Numbered from the stretch's first letter, positions 15,608 to 26,302 are shown. The stretch is DNA of 64,000 nt from Dechloromonas sp. TW-R-39-2 (GCF_016864195.1 NZ_CP045202.1:1271001-1335000), one strand, 5' to 3'. Notes: generated from the letters alone by a model not told the origin. Program-made: numbers and translations.

Positions 15608-18600
15608 ATCTGCATCAATTTATCGTGGTTGGCGCGGGCCTGCTCCATCAACTTGTCAGCCAGAACTCCCGCCTTGTCTGTGTCCACCAATGGCGGCCGC
15701 AGGCGCATCAAATGCTCGAAAAGCTGTGTATTCAGATCTTCCTGAGCAGCGCGTTTGTAAGAACTCCATATGTCGCGGTTGCCTTGAAGCTCTTGCACCA
15801 ACAAGTCCACCAGCTCGACCGTCACATCCTTTAGCCGTATCAGTTCGATAGAGGTTGGGGTTTGTCCTGCGTAGACCACATCCAGGACGGTCCGAAGAAA
15901 CGGGGCGCAATGCTCGGGCAAATCGCTGGGGGTTTGACCATCATTGGTTTTACCCGCGCGCAGTTCATCGATCATTTGCTGCAACTGGGCAATCAGATCA
16001 TTCCATTGCTCACCCAAGGTCTTCAAAATGTCGTTTAGGCGTTCGGAGAGCTTGCGGAACAACACTGGGTCCTCATCCAGGTGCTTGTGAATATGCGAGC
16101 GGATTGCGTGTTCCATTTCCGAGGCCTTCGCTCGATCACTGGCTGTGCGGCTGACGTGGGTGTCGAACTCAGCATCGGTCAGTTGAATTGGGGGGATCTT
16201 CGGATCAATGCCAAGCGAGATCACGTGGTCGTCGATCAGCTTGCGGACTTTCGCACCAACATCTTTGCCTAGAACGGGCGTGTCCTTGTAGCGGTTACGA
16301 GCACGGGCGTAAATATAGGCTAGGCGCTTCGCATCACCGGAATACGGGAGCCCTTCCGGTCGAGGTAGAACCGTGTCAAGCGAGGAGAGGAAAGCCTTCA
16401 GCTTGACGGCAAACTCGGCACGTAGCTTCTCGTTACCCAGAGCCTCGACGCAGGCTTCCGTGTCCTCCAATGATTCGATGTCCTGCTGGCGGAAGAGGTC
16501 CACTACGCGGAGGTGACGGTCACGCAACACCGGGACCTCATCCTTCAGGCTGGCGAGTGCTCCTTCAATATCCTCATCGGCATAAGCAGCGAGTGCTTCC
16601 TTCAAATGCTTCGCAACACCAAAGTAGTCCACCACGATGCCGCAGCGCTTTCCGAAACCGGTCCGGTTTACGCGTGCAATCGCCTGTAGCAGTTCAGCTT
16701 CCCTGATCGGGCGGTCAAGATACATTACCCCCTCAATGGGGGCATCGAAGCCGGTGAGGAGCATCGATTTCACGACCAGGAAAGCCAGTGGATCGGTCTT
16801 TTCTGGCTTGGCGTTGAACAGCGGCTTCTTGAATCGCTTGATCAACTGTTCCTGAGCCGAAGCATCGGTCCAAGGCTTCCATGCTGGATCATCGTTGTTG
16901 CTGCCAGAAATGATGGGTGCGAATTCGAGCCTAGCCACCGTGTCACGGTAACGCCAAGCCTGTACTGTGGCTTGCACCTTGGGTGGCCGCAGGCACAAGG
17001 CTTCGTCATCCAGAGACTTATCTTCGGCCGAAAGGGCGTTTGCCTCAGTTAGCAATTCATCTCGCGCATCGCTCAATGCCTCGAAGTAACGAATCGCTGC
17101 CAGCCTACTGTATGCCACCACCTGAGCCTTATAGCCATTGGGCAAGATATTGGTGACGTAGTGACGAATGATGTCGCGAGCCTTATCGGCAATTAACGCC
17201 GGTGCATCGAAGATGTGCCCCTTGGTGGCGTACTTCTTCTTGATTGCTTCAAGCTCTTCCTGCGTGTGATGCCGGAACAGGTCTTCGAAGAGCTCATCCA
17301 GACTGGCCCCGTCCTTGATCGCTCCGTTCGCCGTGCGACCCTCATAAAGGACTGGCACCGTGGCGCCATCTGCTTCTGCTTCCTTGATGGTGTAACGGTC
17401 AATGAATTCGCCAAAGATTTCATGGGTGCGTTTCTTCTCACCCATGATGATCGGTGTACCGGTGAACCCAATTCGAGCACAGTTCGGCAGGCCAGCCAGC
17501 AGGCTGGCGTGCAGATCACCAGCTTGGGTACGGTGGGCTTCGTCCACCAAAATGAGGATGCTATCGTCCTCATTAAGAACCTCGAACTTCTCTTCAGTTT
17601 TGTAGGCGGCCTTTGGCTCTGCCACTTGCAGAGTTGCTACCGGCAGATCATCTGCCCTAAGTGGTGCATCGCCTACAACATCGCCATCACGGTACTTCTG
17701 AATCGTCGCAAAAATCAGCCCTGGGCCCTTGCGTCGAGCCAGTGCCTTTACGCCAGCCGTGCTGGCTGCAATTTCTACGATCTCGCCGGTCATGGTGGCG
17801 GTGACGGACAGTTGGTTTTGCAGATCCTTGCGGTCGGTGACGACGATGACCTTGAAACGCCGTAGTTGTGCATCAGCGCGCATCTTGCGCACCAGGAATA
17901 CCATCGTTAGGCTCTTTCCCGAACCTTGGGTATGCCAGATGATCCCACCGCGCTGGTCGTGATCACCATTTTGCAAGCGGGTCTGGCCCGACTTGAGTCG
18001 GTCAATCGCCCGGTTCACGGCCCGGTATTGCTGGTAACGGCAAACCGTTTTGATGGTTTGGCCGCCCGCCTGCATGAAAAGCATGAAGTTTTGAACTGCG
18101 TCCAGCAGGTGCGAAGGAGAAAGCAATCCTGCGATCAAGCGCTCCTGCTCTGAAAGTGCAGATTTGCCTAGCGCCTGAGCTACCTCAATCTCGCTACCCG
18201 TGCCGTCCGGGCCGACCACCGTCTTCCACTGGGCATAGTGCTCAAAGGCCGCGCCGACACAACCCACGCGCGCCTCGTCAAAGCTGGTGGCCACCAGCAA
18301 CTGGTTGGTGGTGAACAGGGGCTCGTTGCCCTCGTTGTCATCCACCTCAAACGCGGCCTTGCGCTGGTTGCTGTAGCGCCGCAGTTGATCCACGGCCTCG
18401 GCCAGCGGCTCAGGGACGGACGGGCTCTTGCACTCCACCACCACCAGCGGGATTCCGTTCACCAGCAGCACCAGGTCGGGCACGATGAAGGCCTTGCCAC
18501 TGTTGAAGCCAGGCGGGCAATCCACGCGGTACTGATTGATCACCGTGAAGCGGTTGTTGGCAGGCGTCTCCCAGTCGATATAGCGAATCGTCTGGCCGCG

Positions 18601-18933
18601 CCCGCCGTCCCAGCCCGGCAGGCCGTCCACCGTCAAGCCTCGGATCAACAAGGCGGAGGCCTTTTCGTTGGCCTCCATGAGCTTGTGAGTACCCAATCGG
18701 GTAATGGCTACTGCGGCCTCCGAAAGCCGTACCTCGTCTAGCCAGGGCGCACCGTCAGGCCCAAGGTTCAGCGTGCGCAGTTGTTGGCGCAGAAGTCCCT
18801 CCTGAATTACCTCGGCAAAGCTGTTTCGACCCGTGACTGCCGGGTTATCTAGACTGCCTGCGCTATAGGCCCAACCGAGTGCCTGTAACTGGGCTACAAA
18901 CGGCTTTTCGACATCATCTAGTTCCCAGCCCAT
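15604..18933 (-). CDS. hsdR: Type I restriction enzyme, motor/nuclease subunit R
   Basis: A 1109-residue HsdR. It translocates DNA with ATP and cuts at distant sites when the target is unmethylated. The N-terminal nuclease motif is VPDLVLL (D153) and VVECKSP (E167, K169). The superfamily 2 motor shows Walker A TQGSGKS (335-341), a DEAH box (VDEAHRTQ) and GFTGTP. The C-terminal ~250 residues are the helical domain that docks on HsdM/HsdS. The ATG start at 18933 is 8 bp after the hsdS stop. The length is normal for the family (about 1000-1170). Confidence 0.93.
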   Translation of the reverse strand: MGWELDDVEKPFVAQLQALGWAYSAGSLDNPAVTGRNSFAEVIQEGLLRQQLRTLNLGPDGAPWLDEVRLSEAAVAITRLGTHKLMEANEKASALLIRGLTVDGLPGWDGGRGQTIRYIDWETPANNRFTVINQYRVDCPPGFNSGKAFIVPDLVLLVNGIPLVVVECKSPSVPEPLAEAVDQLRRYSNQRKAAFEVDDNEGNEPLFTTNQLLVATSFDEARVGCVGAAFEHYAQWKTVVGPDGTGSEIEVAQALGKSALSEQERLIAGLLSPSHLLDAVQNFMLFMQAGGQTIKTVCRYQQYRAVNRAIDRLKSGQTRLQNGDHDQRGGIIWHTQGSGKSLTMVFLVRKMRADAQLRRFKVIVVTDRKDLQNQLSVTATMTGEIVEIAASTAGVKALARRKGPGLIFATIQKYRDGDVVGDAPLRADDLPVATLQVAEPKAAYKTEEKFEVLNEDDSILILVDEAHRTQAGDLHASLLAGLPNCARIGFTGTPIIMGEKKRTHEIFGEFIDRYTIKEAEADGATVPVLYEGRTANGAIKDGASLDELFEDLFRHHTQEELEAIKKKYATKGHIFDAPALIADKARDIIRHYVTNILPNGYKAQVVAYSRLAAIRYFEALSDARDELLTEANALSAEDKSLDDEALCLRPPKVQATVQAWRYRDTVARLEFAPIISGSNNDDPAWKPWTDASAQEQLIKRFKKPLFNAKPEKTDPLAFLVVKSMLLTGFDAPIEGVMYLDRPIREAELLQAIARVNRTGFGKRCGIVVDYFGVAKHLKEALAAYADEDIEGALASLKDEVPVLRDRHLRVVDLFRQQDIESLEDTEACVEALGNEKLRAEFAVKLKAFLSSLDTVLPRPEGLPYSGDAKRLAYIYARARNRYKDTPVLGKDVGAKVRKLIDDHVISLGIDPKIPPIQLTDAEFDTHVSRTASDRAKASEMEHAIRSHIHKHLDEDPVLFRKLSERLNDILKTLGEQWNDLIAQLQQMIDELRAGKTNDGQTPSDLPEHCAPFLRTVLDVVYAGQTPTSIELIRLKDVTVELVDLLVQELQGNRDIWSSYKRAAQEDLNTQLFEHLMRLRPPLVDTDKAGVLADKLMEQARANHDKLMQI

Positions 18934-18941
18934 ACGGCCTC

Positions 18942-20669
18942 CTAAAGCGCCAGTTCGGTAATCAGTTTCTTGGCTTCTATGCCGTTGTTTTCTTTATTCA
19001 ATTTATTCCAGATTTGAAGCAGCCTTTCTTGAAATGGCCACAATTTCGCACGTAACCGCTTCCACGTTTTACTGTCGATATTGCCTGCCATTTGCGAAAA
19101 ATCTTTGAGGTTGATAGACACGTCAAACTTTCCAGAATGGGTGATGTGCATGTGCGGCTCGTGGTGGTTGACGTTCTCTGTTCGTATTTCAACTTTGACA
19201 CTATCCTTATTCATCACTACGAGCGTCGGGAGGCTAACGTCGCCAAATAGTTCTTTGCGAATTTCGTCGGTTGTTTCTTTGTCTGCTCGATAGGCAGCCA
19301 GGCATATCTTTTCCAGGACAACTATCGGGTTCTCGGACATGCCCAACGGAACTTCACAGTGCAAGCCTGTGACACGGACGCGACCAGTGAGTAGGTCGTC
19401 CATGAGGCCGGTTTTTTCAAACCGCCGTTTTTCGAGTTCTTCTTCCTCGAACCTGATTCGCTTGTTCAGGCTCTTCAGGCGTCTGGCTATTTCGTTTTGT
19501 TCTGTAACCGGTGGGCGAGCGATGGTGATCGCGGCAAGGATCGAGGTATTGAGGTTCGCCATGGTCGACCCAACAGCCCGTCCCATAACCTGCGTCTGAA
19601 CACCTGGCTGCGTGTAGACAAGTGCAAGCCAGTAACCATTGACATCGTGAGCGGGCAATCGAGCCAACAGGCAACCTGTGCCGCACAACCATCCAAGATG
19701 TTCTTCCTCAATGGCCACGCAGCGCGATAGATCCCCACGGCGAGAAAAAACCAAGTCGTTAGGCTGAACGCGATGCCGAGAAAGAGCCGTGGCTTTTCGC
19801 TGGTTGATCCGGGCGATACTTTCAACAGATAGCTCACCATTGACCATGTCCTGCGGCATGATCACAGGAATGCCATCAAGCACGTACTCGTGCGCATGGA
19901 GTTGTGATCCAAAAGGCCCGGTTTGAAGAAATCCGCCCGAGCGTCGCGCAATTTCCCCGAGGGTAACGTCCTCCCACTCCTTCGGAATCCACCCCAGCGG
20001 CGATTGTTTGTAGAGATGCGGCGCCTCGGCCTGGGGCTGGCGCAGTTCGCCGTTGACGTCGATGCCGCGCATCAGCAGGTCGTGCAGCAGTCCCTGCTTG
20101 ACGGCCTTGAGCTTGGCGAGGATTGCCTTGGTTTCGTGGATGGCGATGTCGAGGGTGTCGAGGACTTGGGCGATCTTTTGCTGATCACTCAATGGGGGCA
20201 GATCAATAGGTACTGCCTCCAGGATGGCTTTTGACAACCCTCCGCGACCGCCCCCTGAAGAACGGGCGCGAAGTTCCTCGTATCTCCGATCCAGGTTGTG
20301 AAACAGATAATCCGTTCGCAGGTCGCTGCCGTTCGCTTTCAGAAGTGCTATCGACTGATTGGTGCTGAGAGTACAAAGGGTGAGCGCCACAGTGCCGCGA
20401 GTCTTTCCTTGCCCAGCCAAGCCGATGGCGACGGCGGGTGGGTTTGTAAGCGTAGCGTTTGACGAGCGCAGGCCCAGAGCTGTAATCCGCCCAGGAACAT
20501 CCCGGATTCTCCGAATGTGAACATCGCCCGACGCCATCCAAGGAACATCACCGTTCCAAAACTGGGGAATTTCGGTAGATGGGGTGCCGCCGAGGATGCA
20601 CTCAGACACTTGTCCAAGTGTTGCCGGCTTCCAATCTGGCGGCGGAAGCAAAAGGGATTGCTCAGACAT
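18942..20669 (-). CDS. hsdS: Type I restriction specificity subunit S with C-terminal DUF4160-like extension
   Basis: A 575-residue HsdS with two target-recognition domains (about 1-165 and 215-390), each followed by a conserved coiled-coil spacer (165-200, 390-430). The HsdS part ends at [10 protein letters not shown], where ordinary HsdS proteins stop. About 140 further residues (436-575) contain [19 protein letters not shown] and a [12 protein letters not shown] tail, resembling the small DUF4160 family. An internal methionine (residue 445) opens the extension, suggesting fusion of a once separate small gene. The start overlaps the hsdM stop by 8 bp. The first domain begins with the usual WKPATLGQV motif. 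Confidence 0.88.
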   Translation of the reverse strand: MSEQSLLLPPPDWKPATLGQVSECILGGTPSTEIPQFWNGDVPWMASGDVHIRRIRDVPGRITALGLRSSNATLTNPPAVAIGLAGQGKTRGTVALTLCTLSTNQSIALLKANGSDLRTDYLFHNLDRRYEELRARSSGGGRGGLSKAILEAVPIDLPPLSDQQKIAQVLDTLDIAIHETKAILAKLKAVKQGLLHDLLMRGIDVNGELRQPQAEAPHLYKQSPLGWIPKEWEDVTLGEIARRSGGFLQTGPFGSQLHAHEYVLDGIPVIMPQDMVNGELSVESIARINQRKATALSRHRVQPNDLVFSRRGDLSRCVAIEEEHLGWLCGTGCLLARLPAHDVNGYWLALVYTQPGVQTQVMGRAVGSTMANLNTSILAAITIARPPVTEQNEIARRLKSLNKRIRFEEEELEKRRFEKTGLMDDLLTGRVRVTGLHCEVPLGMSENPIVVLEKICLAAYRADKETTDEIRKELFGDVSLPTLVVMNKDSVKVEIRTENVNHHEPHMHITHSGKFDVSINLKDFSQMAGNIDSKTWKRLRAKLWPFQERLLQIWNKLNKENNGIEAKKLITELAL

Positions 20670-23166
20670 ACCGTAACCCCTTCAAGAACCCCTGCAGCGC
20701 CTTGGCGGCGTCATCACGCTTACCCTCGATCTCGGTCAAGGTCACGCGGTACTTGTCCCACCAGTTCTCGAACGCGGCGACGATGGTCTTGCGCTGCGCA
20801 ACCATGTAGCGCTCCACGATGGCCTGCATGTCGTTGTGCAGGATGGTCAGCAACAACTCGGCGGCGGCTTCTGGCGTCAGCCCGTCCACGGCAGAGGCGA
20901 TATGTTGCTTGAAGCTGTCGTTCTTGGCCTTGAGCTGCTTCTTGACGGCGGTGAGCTCCTTCTTCCAGGCCTTGAGTTGGGCTTCGTCCACGGCGTTTTC
21001 TTCGTCGCCATCGTCTTCCGCCGCCTCAGCGGCTTCGCCGTCCTCGCCCTCCGCATCCTTGGGGCTGGAGGCCTTGATCCGGCTGTCCAACTCGGCCTTC
21101 TCGGCTTCCAGCTCGGTGATGGCTTCGACGAAATCACTCATCAGGAACTTGACCAGCTTGTGCTCCAGCGGGCTTTCCTTGCTGGCCTTGTCTTCCAGCG
21201 CAGTGACGATGCTGGTGCGCCATGCGTCGGCCACGCCCTTGGCTCCGCGCGCCATCAGGGTGAGGAACTCGTACTTGGTTTGGTACCAGAAGCCGGCCAC
21301 GATGCCGCGCACCTGGAAGGGGTCGAGCAGGCCGATGGCTTCCAGGCTTTGGCTGAAGCTGGCCAGCAGGTCGTTGCGCAGTGCGACGAGGCTGGCGGCG
21401 TTGTCCATTTGCCCAGACAGTGCCGTGATGCGTGCGCTGTGGGCTTGCCACCATTGCTCGAAGGCCGCGCGGATGGCCGCTTCCTTGGCAACCAGACCGG
21501 CATTGGTTTCGATGGTCGGCTTGAGCGCTTGCCGTGTATCTAGGGCGGGCGCGAAGTCGAAATATTTGGCATCCCTTTCCACCAGCAGGTCCATCGGGTT
21601 CAGGCCGTGGGCGCTGAACAGTCCGGCTTTGTCGGCCACCTCGGCCTTGGGGATGCCGCCCACCAGATGGGCGCGCACATCGTGCGGCTCGGGCGATGGC
21701 GCGTTGTCGGCGTAACGGCGGATGTTGAGGTTGTAGTCGTTGGCCTTGAGCGTGGCGTTGTCGACGATGGCCGAGAAGCCGTCGATGGCGCGGAACTCGT
21801 CGAAGGTGGTGACGATCTTCTCGATGTGCTCGGGCAGCAGGTAGTTCTGGGCGCGGCCTTCGAAGAACTCGCGGTCGGCATTGATGAACAACACCTTGCC
21901 CTGGCGCTCGGCGGGCTTGCCGCTGACACGGTTGGCGCCGTTCTGCACCCGCTGGCGCAGCACTAGAATACAGGCCGGAATGCCGGTGCCGTAGAACAGG
22001 TTGGGCGCGACGCCGATGACGGCTTCAAGCAGGTCGTCCTCAATAATGCCGGCACGGATGGTTTTTTCCTCGCCACCCCGGAACAGCACGCCGTGGGGCA
22101 GAACGGTGGCCACCATGCCGCCGTCGCGCGTGACGGCCAGCATGTGCTGCAGGAACATCAGGTCGGCCTTCTTGGCGCCAAGCGGCACCTGGCCGTAGGG
22201 GAAGCGTTCGGCTTCGAACTTGGGTTTCCAGGCGGCATTGCCGTCTGCATCCTTCTCGGTATTGCCCCAGTGGATTGAGAACGGTGGATTGGTGAGCACG
22301 CGGTCGAAGTGCATCAATTCGCCGCCTTCGACGTGCTGCGGTTCGGCCAGGGTGTCCTCGTTTTGCAGGTTGGCGGTGCTGATGCCGTGCAGCAGCATGT
22401 TCATTTTGGCGATGGACCACACGGTGCCGTTGAATTCCTGACCGAACAAGTTGGCCTTGCGGCCGTCTTCGCCGTGCTCGTCGATGAATTCCTTGGCGGC
22501 GATCAGCATGCCACCAGAACCACAGCACGGGTCGTAAATGTCGTGCTTTAGTTCGGGTTTGATGAGGCGCACCATCATCCGCACTACCGAGCGCGGCGTA
22601 TAGAATTCGCCGCCTTTCTTGCCCGCTGAATCGGCGAATTCGCCAATCAGGTATTCGTAGGCTGCGCCAAGCAGGTCGGGGAACTCGAAGTCTTCATTAC
22701 GCAGGCGGTACTTACCGAAATGCGTAATGAGCTGCTGCAACTTGATATCCGGAATCTTGCTCTGGCCAATTTTGCGGGTGAAGTCGATGTGCTCCAGAAC
22801 GTCGTAGAGGCTGACATTTTCGCCTTCAATCCCCGCAAGTGCCTTGCTCAGAAGGCTGCCGACATTGGTTTGGCGCGAGTTGTCGACCAGGTATGTGTAA
22901 CGCGACTCCTTTGGCACCCAGAAATAGCCATCCTTCTTGTACCACCGCTTATTCTCAGCCGACATTTCAGCATCGACGGGCGCCTTGCCCGCATCGACTT
23001 CGAGCTGGATCACTTCTGCGCGGCGCTGTTCGAAGACATCGGAGCAGCGCTTGAGGAATAGCATTCCGAATATGTATTCCTTGAATTCAGATGCGTCCAT
23101 CTTGCCGCGCAAGATGTCGGCGGCTTTGAAAAGGTGGCGTTCTAGTTGTGGCAGGGTGAGAGGCAT
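20662..23166 (-). CDS. hsdM: Type I restriction-modification adenine methyltransferase subunit M
   Basis: An 834-residue N6-adenine methyltransferase. Visible motifs are [11 protein letters not shown] (about 185-195), the SAM-binding DPCCGSGGM (212-220) and the catalytic NPPF (293-296). The HsdM_N helical domain covers about 1-150. The C-terminal third contains a long charged coiled coil with an acidic linker rich in E, D and A. It is longer than EcoKI HsdM (529), as in the larger HsdM subfamily. The ATG at 23166 ([13 protein letters not shown]) matches the family start; the open frame runs 61 codons further up, but that part looks non-coding and reaches the sodB terminator. First gene of the defence operon. 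Confidence 0.92.
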   Translation of the reverse strand: MPLTLPQLERHLFKAADILRGKMDASEFKEYIFGMLFLKRCSDVFEQRRAEVIQLEVDAGKAPVDAEMSAENKRWYKKDGYFWVPKESRYTYLVDNSRQTNVGSLLSKALAGIEGENVSLYDVLEHIDFTRKIGQSKIPDIKLQQLITHFGKYRLRNEDFEFPDLLGAAYEYLIGEFADSAGKKGGEFYTPRSVVRMMVRLIKPELKHDIYDPCCGSGGMLIAAKEFIDEHGEDGRKANLFGQEFNGTVWSIAKMNMLLHGISTANLQNEDTLAEPQHVEGGELMHFDRVLTNPPFSIHWGNTEKDADGNAAWKPKFEAERFPYGQVPLGAKKADLMFLQHMLAVTRDGGMVATVLPHGVLFRGGEEKTIRAGIIEDDLLEAVIGVAPNLFYGTGIPACILVLRQRVQNGANRVSGKPAERQGKVLFINADREFFEGRAQNYLLPEHIEKIVTTFDEFRAIDGFSAIVDNATLKANDYNLNIRRYADNAPSPEPHDVRAHLVGGIPKAEVADKAGLFSAHGLNPMDLLVERDAKYFDFAPALDTRQALKPTIETNAGLVAKEAAIRAAFEQWWQAHSARITALSGQMDNAASLVALRNDLLASFSQSLEAIGLLDPFQVRGIVAGFWYQTKYEFLTLMARGAKGVADAWRTSIVTALEDKASKESPLEHKLVKFLMSDFVEAITELEAEKAELDSRIKASSPKDAEGEDGEAAEAAEDDGDEENAVDEAQLKAWKKELTAVKKQLKAKNDSFKQHIASAVDGLTPEAAAELLLTILHNDMQAIVERYMVAQRKTIVAAFENWWDKYRVTLTEIEGKRDDAAKALQGFLKGLRYV

Positions 23167-23311
23167 CGCGGACTTATAGTTAGTTATTAGGGCTTCCAAA
23201 TGGCATTTTATAGGTTGCCCCATATTTTTGCTGGAAGTAAGGCAGCATTTTCGCGCCAGTAAGAGGGGTTTGGGCGTGCCGTGAGGGAGTTCTCCATTCG
23301 ATAGGCACAAA

Positions 23312-23346
23312 AAAAGTCTGGGAAGCATATGGCTCCCCAGACTTTT
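23312..23346. terminator. Strong bidirectional terminator at the island/core boundary
   Basis: An 11-bp stem AAAAGTCTGGG/CCCAGACTTTT with one mismatch is extended by AGC/GCT around a 5-base loop. It has a T run on both strands, so it can end sodB transcription (- strand) and insulates hsdM from it. Confidence 0.85.
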
Positions 23347-23349
23347 CAT

Positions 23350-23413
23350 GACTTTATTAATTTCGCCCTGAGTGGTTTTTCAGGACTTTATTAATTTTTT
23401 CACGACTTTATTT
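23350..23413. repeat. Three direct repeats of GACTTTATTAATTT beside sodB
   Basis: Copies start at 23350 and 23384 (identical, 14 bp), with a partial copy GACTTTATTT at 23404, at 34- and 20-bp spacing. They sit between the terminator and the sodB stop codon, in otherwise GC-rich surroundings, exactly where accessory DNA meets core genes. The function is unknown; they may be remnants of element ends or an integration site. Confidence 0.6.
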
Positions 23414-23430
23414 CTGCATCACAGGGGCGA

Positions 23431-24018
23431 TTAGCCTGCGAAGTTGGCTTCGACGAAAGACCAGTTGACCAGCGAGGCCAGGAAGGTTTCAACGAACTTC
23501 GGACGCATGTTGCGGTAGTCGATGTAGTAGGCGTGTTCCCAGACGTCGACGCAGAGCAGGGCCTTGTCGCCGGTGGTCAGCGGGGTGCCGGCGGCGCCCA
23601 TGTTGACGATGTCGAGCGAACCGTCAGCCTTCTTGACCAGCCAGGTCCAGCCGGAACCGAAGTTGCCGACAGCGGAGGTCTGGAAGGCGGCCTTGAAGGC
23701 ATCCAGCGAGCCCCACTTGGCGTCGATCGCAGCAGCCAGCGCGCCAGCCGGTGCGCCGCCGCCGTTCGGCTTCATGCAGTTCCAGAAAAAGGTGTGGTTC
23801 CAGACCTGGGCTGCATTGTTGTACACGCCGCCGGCCGGGGCCTTCTTGACGATGGCTTCGAGGTCGAGGTTTTCGTACTCGGTGCCCTTGATCAGGTTGT
23901 TCAGGTTGGTGACATAGGCCTGGTGGTGCTTGCTGTAGTGGTAGTCAAAGGTTTCGGCCGACATGTGCGGGGCGAGTGCATCTTTGGCGTACGGCAGTTG
24001 CGGCAGTTGATGTTCCAT
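23431..24018 (-). CDS. sodB: Superoxide dismutase [Fe]
   Basis: A 195-residue cytoplasmic superoxide dismutase converting superoxide to oxygen and hydrogen peroxide. The metal ligands are visible as H27 (HYSKHH), H75 (WNHTFFW), D158 and H162 ([13 protein letters not shown]). Q71 in AAQVWNH and GSGWTWLV favour the iron form. The ATG has a good GGAG Shine-Dalgarno sequence. It lies 41 bp downstream of xseA on the same strand and ends at the strong terminator at 23312-23346. Confidence 0.97.
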   Translation of the reverse strand: MEHQLPQLPYAKDALAPHMSAETFDYHYSKHHQAYVTNLNNLIKGTEYENLDLEAIVKKAPAGGVYNNAAQVWNHTFFWNCMKPNGGGAPAGALAAAIDAKWGSLDAFKAAFQTSAVGNFGSGWTWLVKKADGSLDIVNMGAAGTPLTTGDKALLCVDVWEHAYYIDYRNMRPKFVETFLASLVNWSFVEANFAG

Positions 24019-24059
24019 TGTTTTCTCCGTTGTATGTGTAAAGGGGTAAAACGAAAATT

Positions 24060-25412
24060 CTAGTCAGCTTCCGGTGTGGCGACAACTTGCTTGACAGTAA
24101 CGGATGCCGACCCTCGGGCAAAACTGATATTCAGCGACGCGCCGGATGCCAGTGTGCCGGCATCGCGGATTGCTTTGCCGTCCGCACCGATCGCCAAAGC
24201 GTAACCGCGCGCCAGCACGGCATGTGGATCGAGTTGCTTGAGACTGCTGGCCAGTGAATTAAGTTTCCCTGTTTGTCGGGAAATTTGCCAATTGGCCTGG
24301 CTGTGCAGCCGGTAGGCCAGGTGGGCGATGTTTTCTCGCTGGGCTGATGGCTGCGGGCGGGCCGCATGCAGCCGTTGTCGGAGGTTGGCTTGGTGCATGT
24401 GGGCGGATTGGTTTTGATGTGCCATGGCATGGTGCAGGCGCAGCCCGAGTTGGCTGACATCGCTGTGCCGTTGACGCAGGCGTTCGGCCGGATGAATCAG
24501 GCGTGTGGCCAGCCAGTCCAACTGCTGCTGCCGTTCGGCCTGGTTGCGTTCAATTTGGCGAACCAGCTGTTGCTGCAAGCGTGCCAGGCTCAGGCGCAAT
24601 GCCTCGCGATCCGGGCCCAGCAGTTCGGCAGCGGCGGTCGGTGTCGGCGCGCGCAGGTCGGCGGCAAAATCGGCAATCGTGAAATCGGTTTCGTGACCGA
24701 CACCGGAAACAACCGGAATAGGCGCCGCAGCAATCGCCCGGGCAACACATTCTTCGTTGAAGGCCCAGAGATCTTCGATACTGCCACCGCCCCGGCACAG
24801 GATGATGGCCTCGCAATCGCTGGCGCTGGCCGCATTCAATGCAGCAGCAATTTTCTCGCCGGCACCTTCGCCTTGCACCGGCGTCGGAAAGAGCGTCAGC
24901 CTGATGTGCGGCGAGCGGCGACGGAGGGTGCTCAGCACATCGCGCAAGGCGGCAGCTTGCGGGCTAGTGACGATAGCCAGGTGGCGCGGGAAGCTCGGCA
25001 GTGGTTTCTTGCGGTCGACGGCAAACAAACCTTCATTTTCGAGCTGTGCCTTGAGGCGGAGGAAGCGTTCGAACAAGTCTCCCTGGCCAGCCCGGCGGAT
25101 TGCTTCGATGTTCAGCTGGAATTCGCCGCGTGGTTCGTAGAAGGAGACGAGCGCACGCGCTTCGATTTTCTGGCCATTCTCCAGTCGCCAGCCGAGCAAT
25201 TGGGCGCGGCTTCGCCACATCACGCAGCGAACCTGCGCGCTGGCATCTTTCAATGAGAAATAAACATGACCCGAAGCGGCGTAGGTCAGGTTGGAAATTT
25301 CTCCACCAATCCAGGTGAGCGGGAAAGCCGTTTCAAGACATTCGCGTACCAGGCGATTGAGCCCAGCGACGGTCAGCACTGAATTATTGACAGGCGAAGC
25401 GATATTTTGCAT
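24060..25412 (-). CDS. xseA: Exodeoxyribonuclease VII large subunit
   Basis: A 450-residue XseA, the catalytic large subunit of the single-strand exonuclease that degrades DNA to oligonucleotides. An N-terminal OB-fold ([15 protein letters not shown], then [20 protein letters not shown]) is followed by the catalytic domain with [31 protein letters not shown] and [28 protein letters not shown]. The C-terminal half is long and helical, rich in Q, R and H. The ATG at 25412 matches the family start; the open frame extends 17 codons further without support. The small subunit XseB is not in the window. Confidence 0.96.
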   Translation of the reverse strand: MQNIASPVNNSVLTVAGLNRLVRECLETAFPLTWIGGEISNLTYAASGHVYFSLKDASAQVRCVMWRSRAQLLGWRLENGQKIEARALVSFYEPRGEFQLNIEAIRRAGQGDLFERFLRLKAQLENEGLFAVDRKKPLPSFPRHLAIVTSPQAAALRDVLSTLRRRSPHIRLTLFPTPVQGEGAGEKIAAALNAASASDCEAIILCRGGGSIEDLWAFNEECVARAIAAAPIPVVSGVGHETDFTIADFAADLRAPTPTAAAELLGPDREALRLSLARLQQQLVRQIERNQAERQQQLDWLATRLIHPAERLRQRHSDVSQLGLRLHHAMAHQNQSAHMHQANLRQRLHAARPQPSAQRENIAHLAYRLHSQANWQISRQTGKLNSLASSLKQLDPHAVLARGYALAIGADGKAIRDAGTLASGASLNISFARGSASVTVKQVVATPEAD

Positions 25413-25693
25413 CCCCGGATTGTAACCCGTGAAAAATATTCGAGGCAGACTGTTGACAGTCAAAAATATTCTTAACTTATTGATTTTATTGAATCTAAAG
25501 AATATGCCTTGTTTTTTGGCAGAGTATAAAAAAGCCTTTGCCGGAATGGGGTTAGCGCACTTGATGACAATTCATTCACAGACTTATCCACAGATTTTGG
25601 GGATAAGAAAAAAACCGTCGGTTTTATGGGGCTTGCCCCGCGACGGGGGGAGAGGCAGAATCACGGGCTAACATTCCACCAAGGATTTCTCAC
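25413..25693. promoter_or_regulatory. Divergent xseA/exbB intergenic region with a DnaA-box match and stem-loops
   Basis: This 281-bp AT-rich gap must hold the promoters of both flanking genes. It contains a perfect DnaA-box consensus TTATCCACA (25584-25592) and a one-mismatch box in reverse (TGGGGATAA, 25598-25606). It also has a duplicated AAAAATATTC, a GACTG-N4-CAGTC hairpin, and a stem CCGTCG/CGACGG (25615-25620/25641-25646) enclosing GGGG-CTTG-CCCC. No gene is supported. Confidence 0.35.
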
Positions 25694-26299
25694 GTGTTTG
25701 CTATCGTTCAGGCCGCCGGCTGGCCAATCTGGCCTTTGCTCTTCGCTTCCATCGTTGCCGTCGCCCTGATTATCGAGCGTCTGGTTGCCTTGCGCCGCTC
25801 CAAGGTGGTTCCGAATGGCCTGCTGCAACGGGCGGTCGGCGAGTTCAAGCGCGGCGCCAACAACGACAAGCTGCTCGATGATCTGGAGCGCCATTCGCCG
25901 CTCGGCCGTGTGCTTTCCGCTGGCCTGCGCAATGTCAATGCGTCGCGCGAGATCATGAAGGAATCGATCGAGGAAGCCGGTGGTGGCGTGGCTCACGAAC
26001 TGAATCGTTATCTGACGACGCTCGGCACGATTGCCTCGATCAGCCCGCTGATGGGCCTGTTCGGCACGGTGGTCGGGATGATCGAAATTTTCGGCTCGCA
26101 ATCGCCGACCGGTTCGAATCCGCAGCAACTGGCGCACGGTATTTCCATTGCGCTGTACAACACCGGTTTCGGCCTGGTCATCGCCATCCCGAGCATGATT
26201 GCCTGGCGTCATTTCCGCGCGCTGGTCGATGGCTTCGTCGTCGAGATGGAGCAGCAGGCGGTTCGCCTCGTCGAATACATGCACGGCGATCGGAAGTAA
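25694..26299 (+). CDS. exbB: ExbB/TolQ-type proton channel protein
   Basis: A 201-residue inner membrane protein of the MotA/TolQ/ExbB family. With ExbD it forms a proton-driven motor that energises outer-membrane transport or envelope functions. Three membrane segments are visible: about 8-27; about 108-130 (TLGTIASISPLMGLFGTVVGMI), which holds the family motif; and about 150-170. The start is GTG at 25694 with AAGGA 8 bp upstream. It is 3 bp before exbD. No tonB gene is adjacent; as part of an lpxK-kdsB block its exact client is unknown. Confidence 0.92.
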   Translation: MFAIVQAAGWPIWPLLFASIVAVALIIERLVALRRSKVVPNGLLQRAVGEFKRGANNDKLLDDLERHSPLGRVLSAGLRNVNASREIMKESIEEAGGGVAHELNRYLTTLGTIASISPLMGLFGTVVGMIEIFGSQSPTGSNPQQLAHGISIALYNTGFGLVIAIPSMIAWRHFRALVDGFVVEMEQQAVRLVEYMHGDRK

Positions 26300-26302
26300 G
26301 CG

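Noticed and set aside
20819..21966. Long + strand frames opposite hsdM
   Set aside because: Shadow frames of a GC-rich gene; no start signals or recognisable domains.
23167..23349. 61-codon N-terminal extension of hsdM
   Set aside because: It runs up to the sodB terminator, has no family similarity, and the HsdM family starts at the [13 protein letters not shown] methionine.
25580..25610. Chromosomal replication origin
   Set aside because: Only one perfect and one imperfect DnaA box, and no dnaA, dnaN, gidA or rpmH genes nearby.
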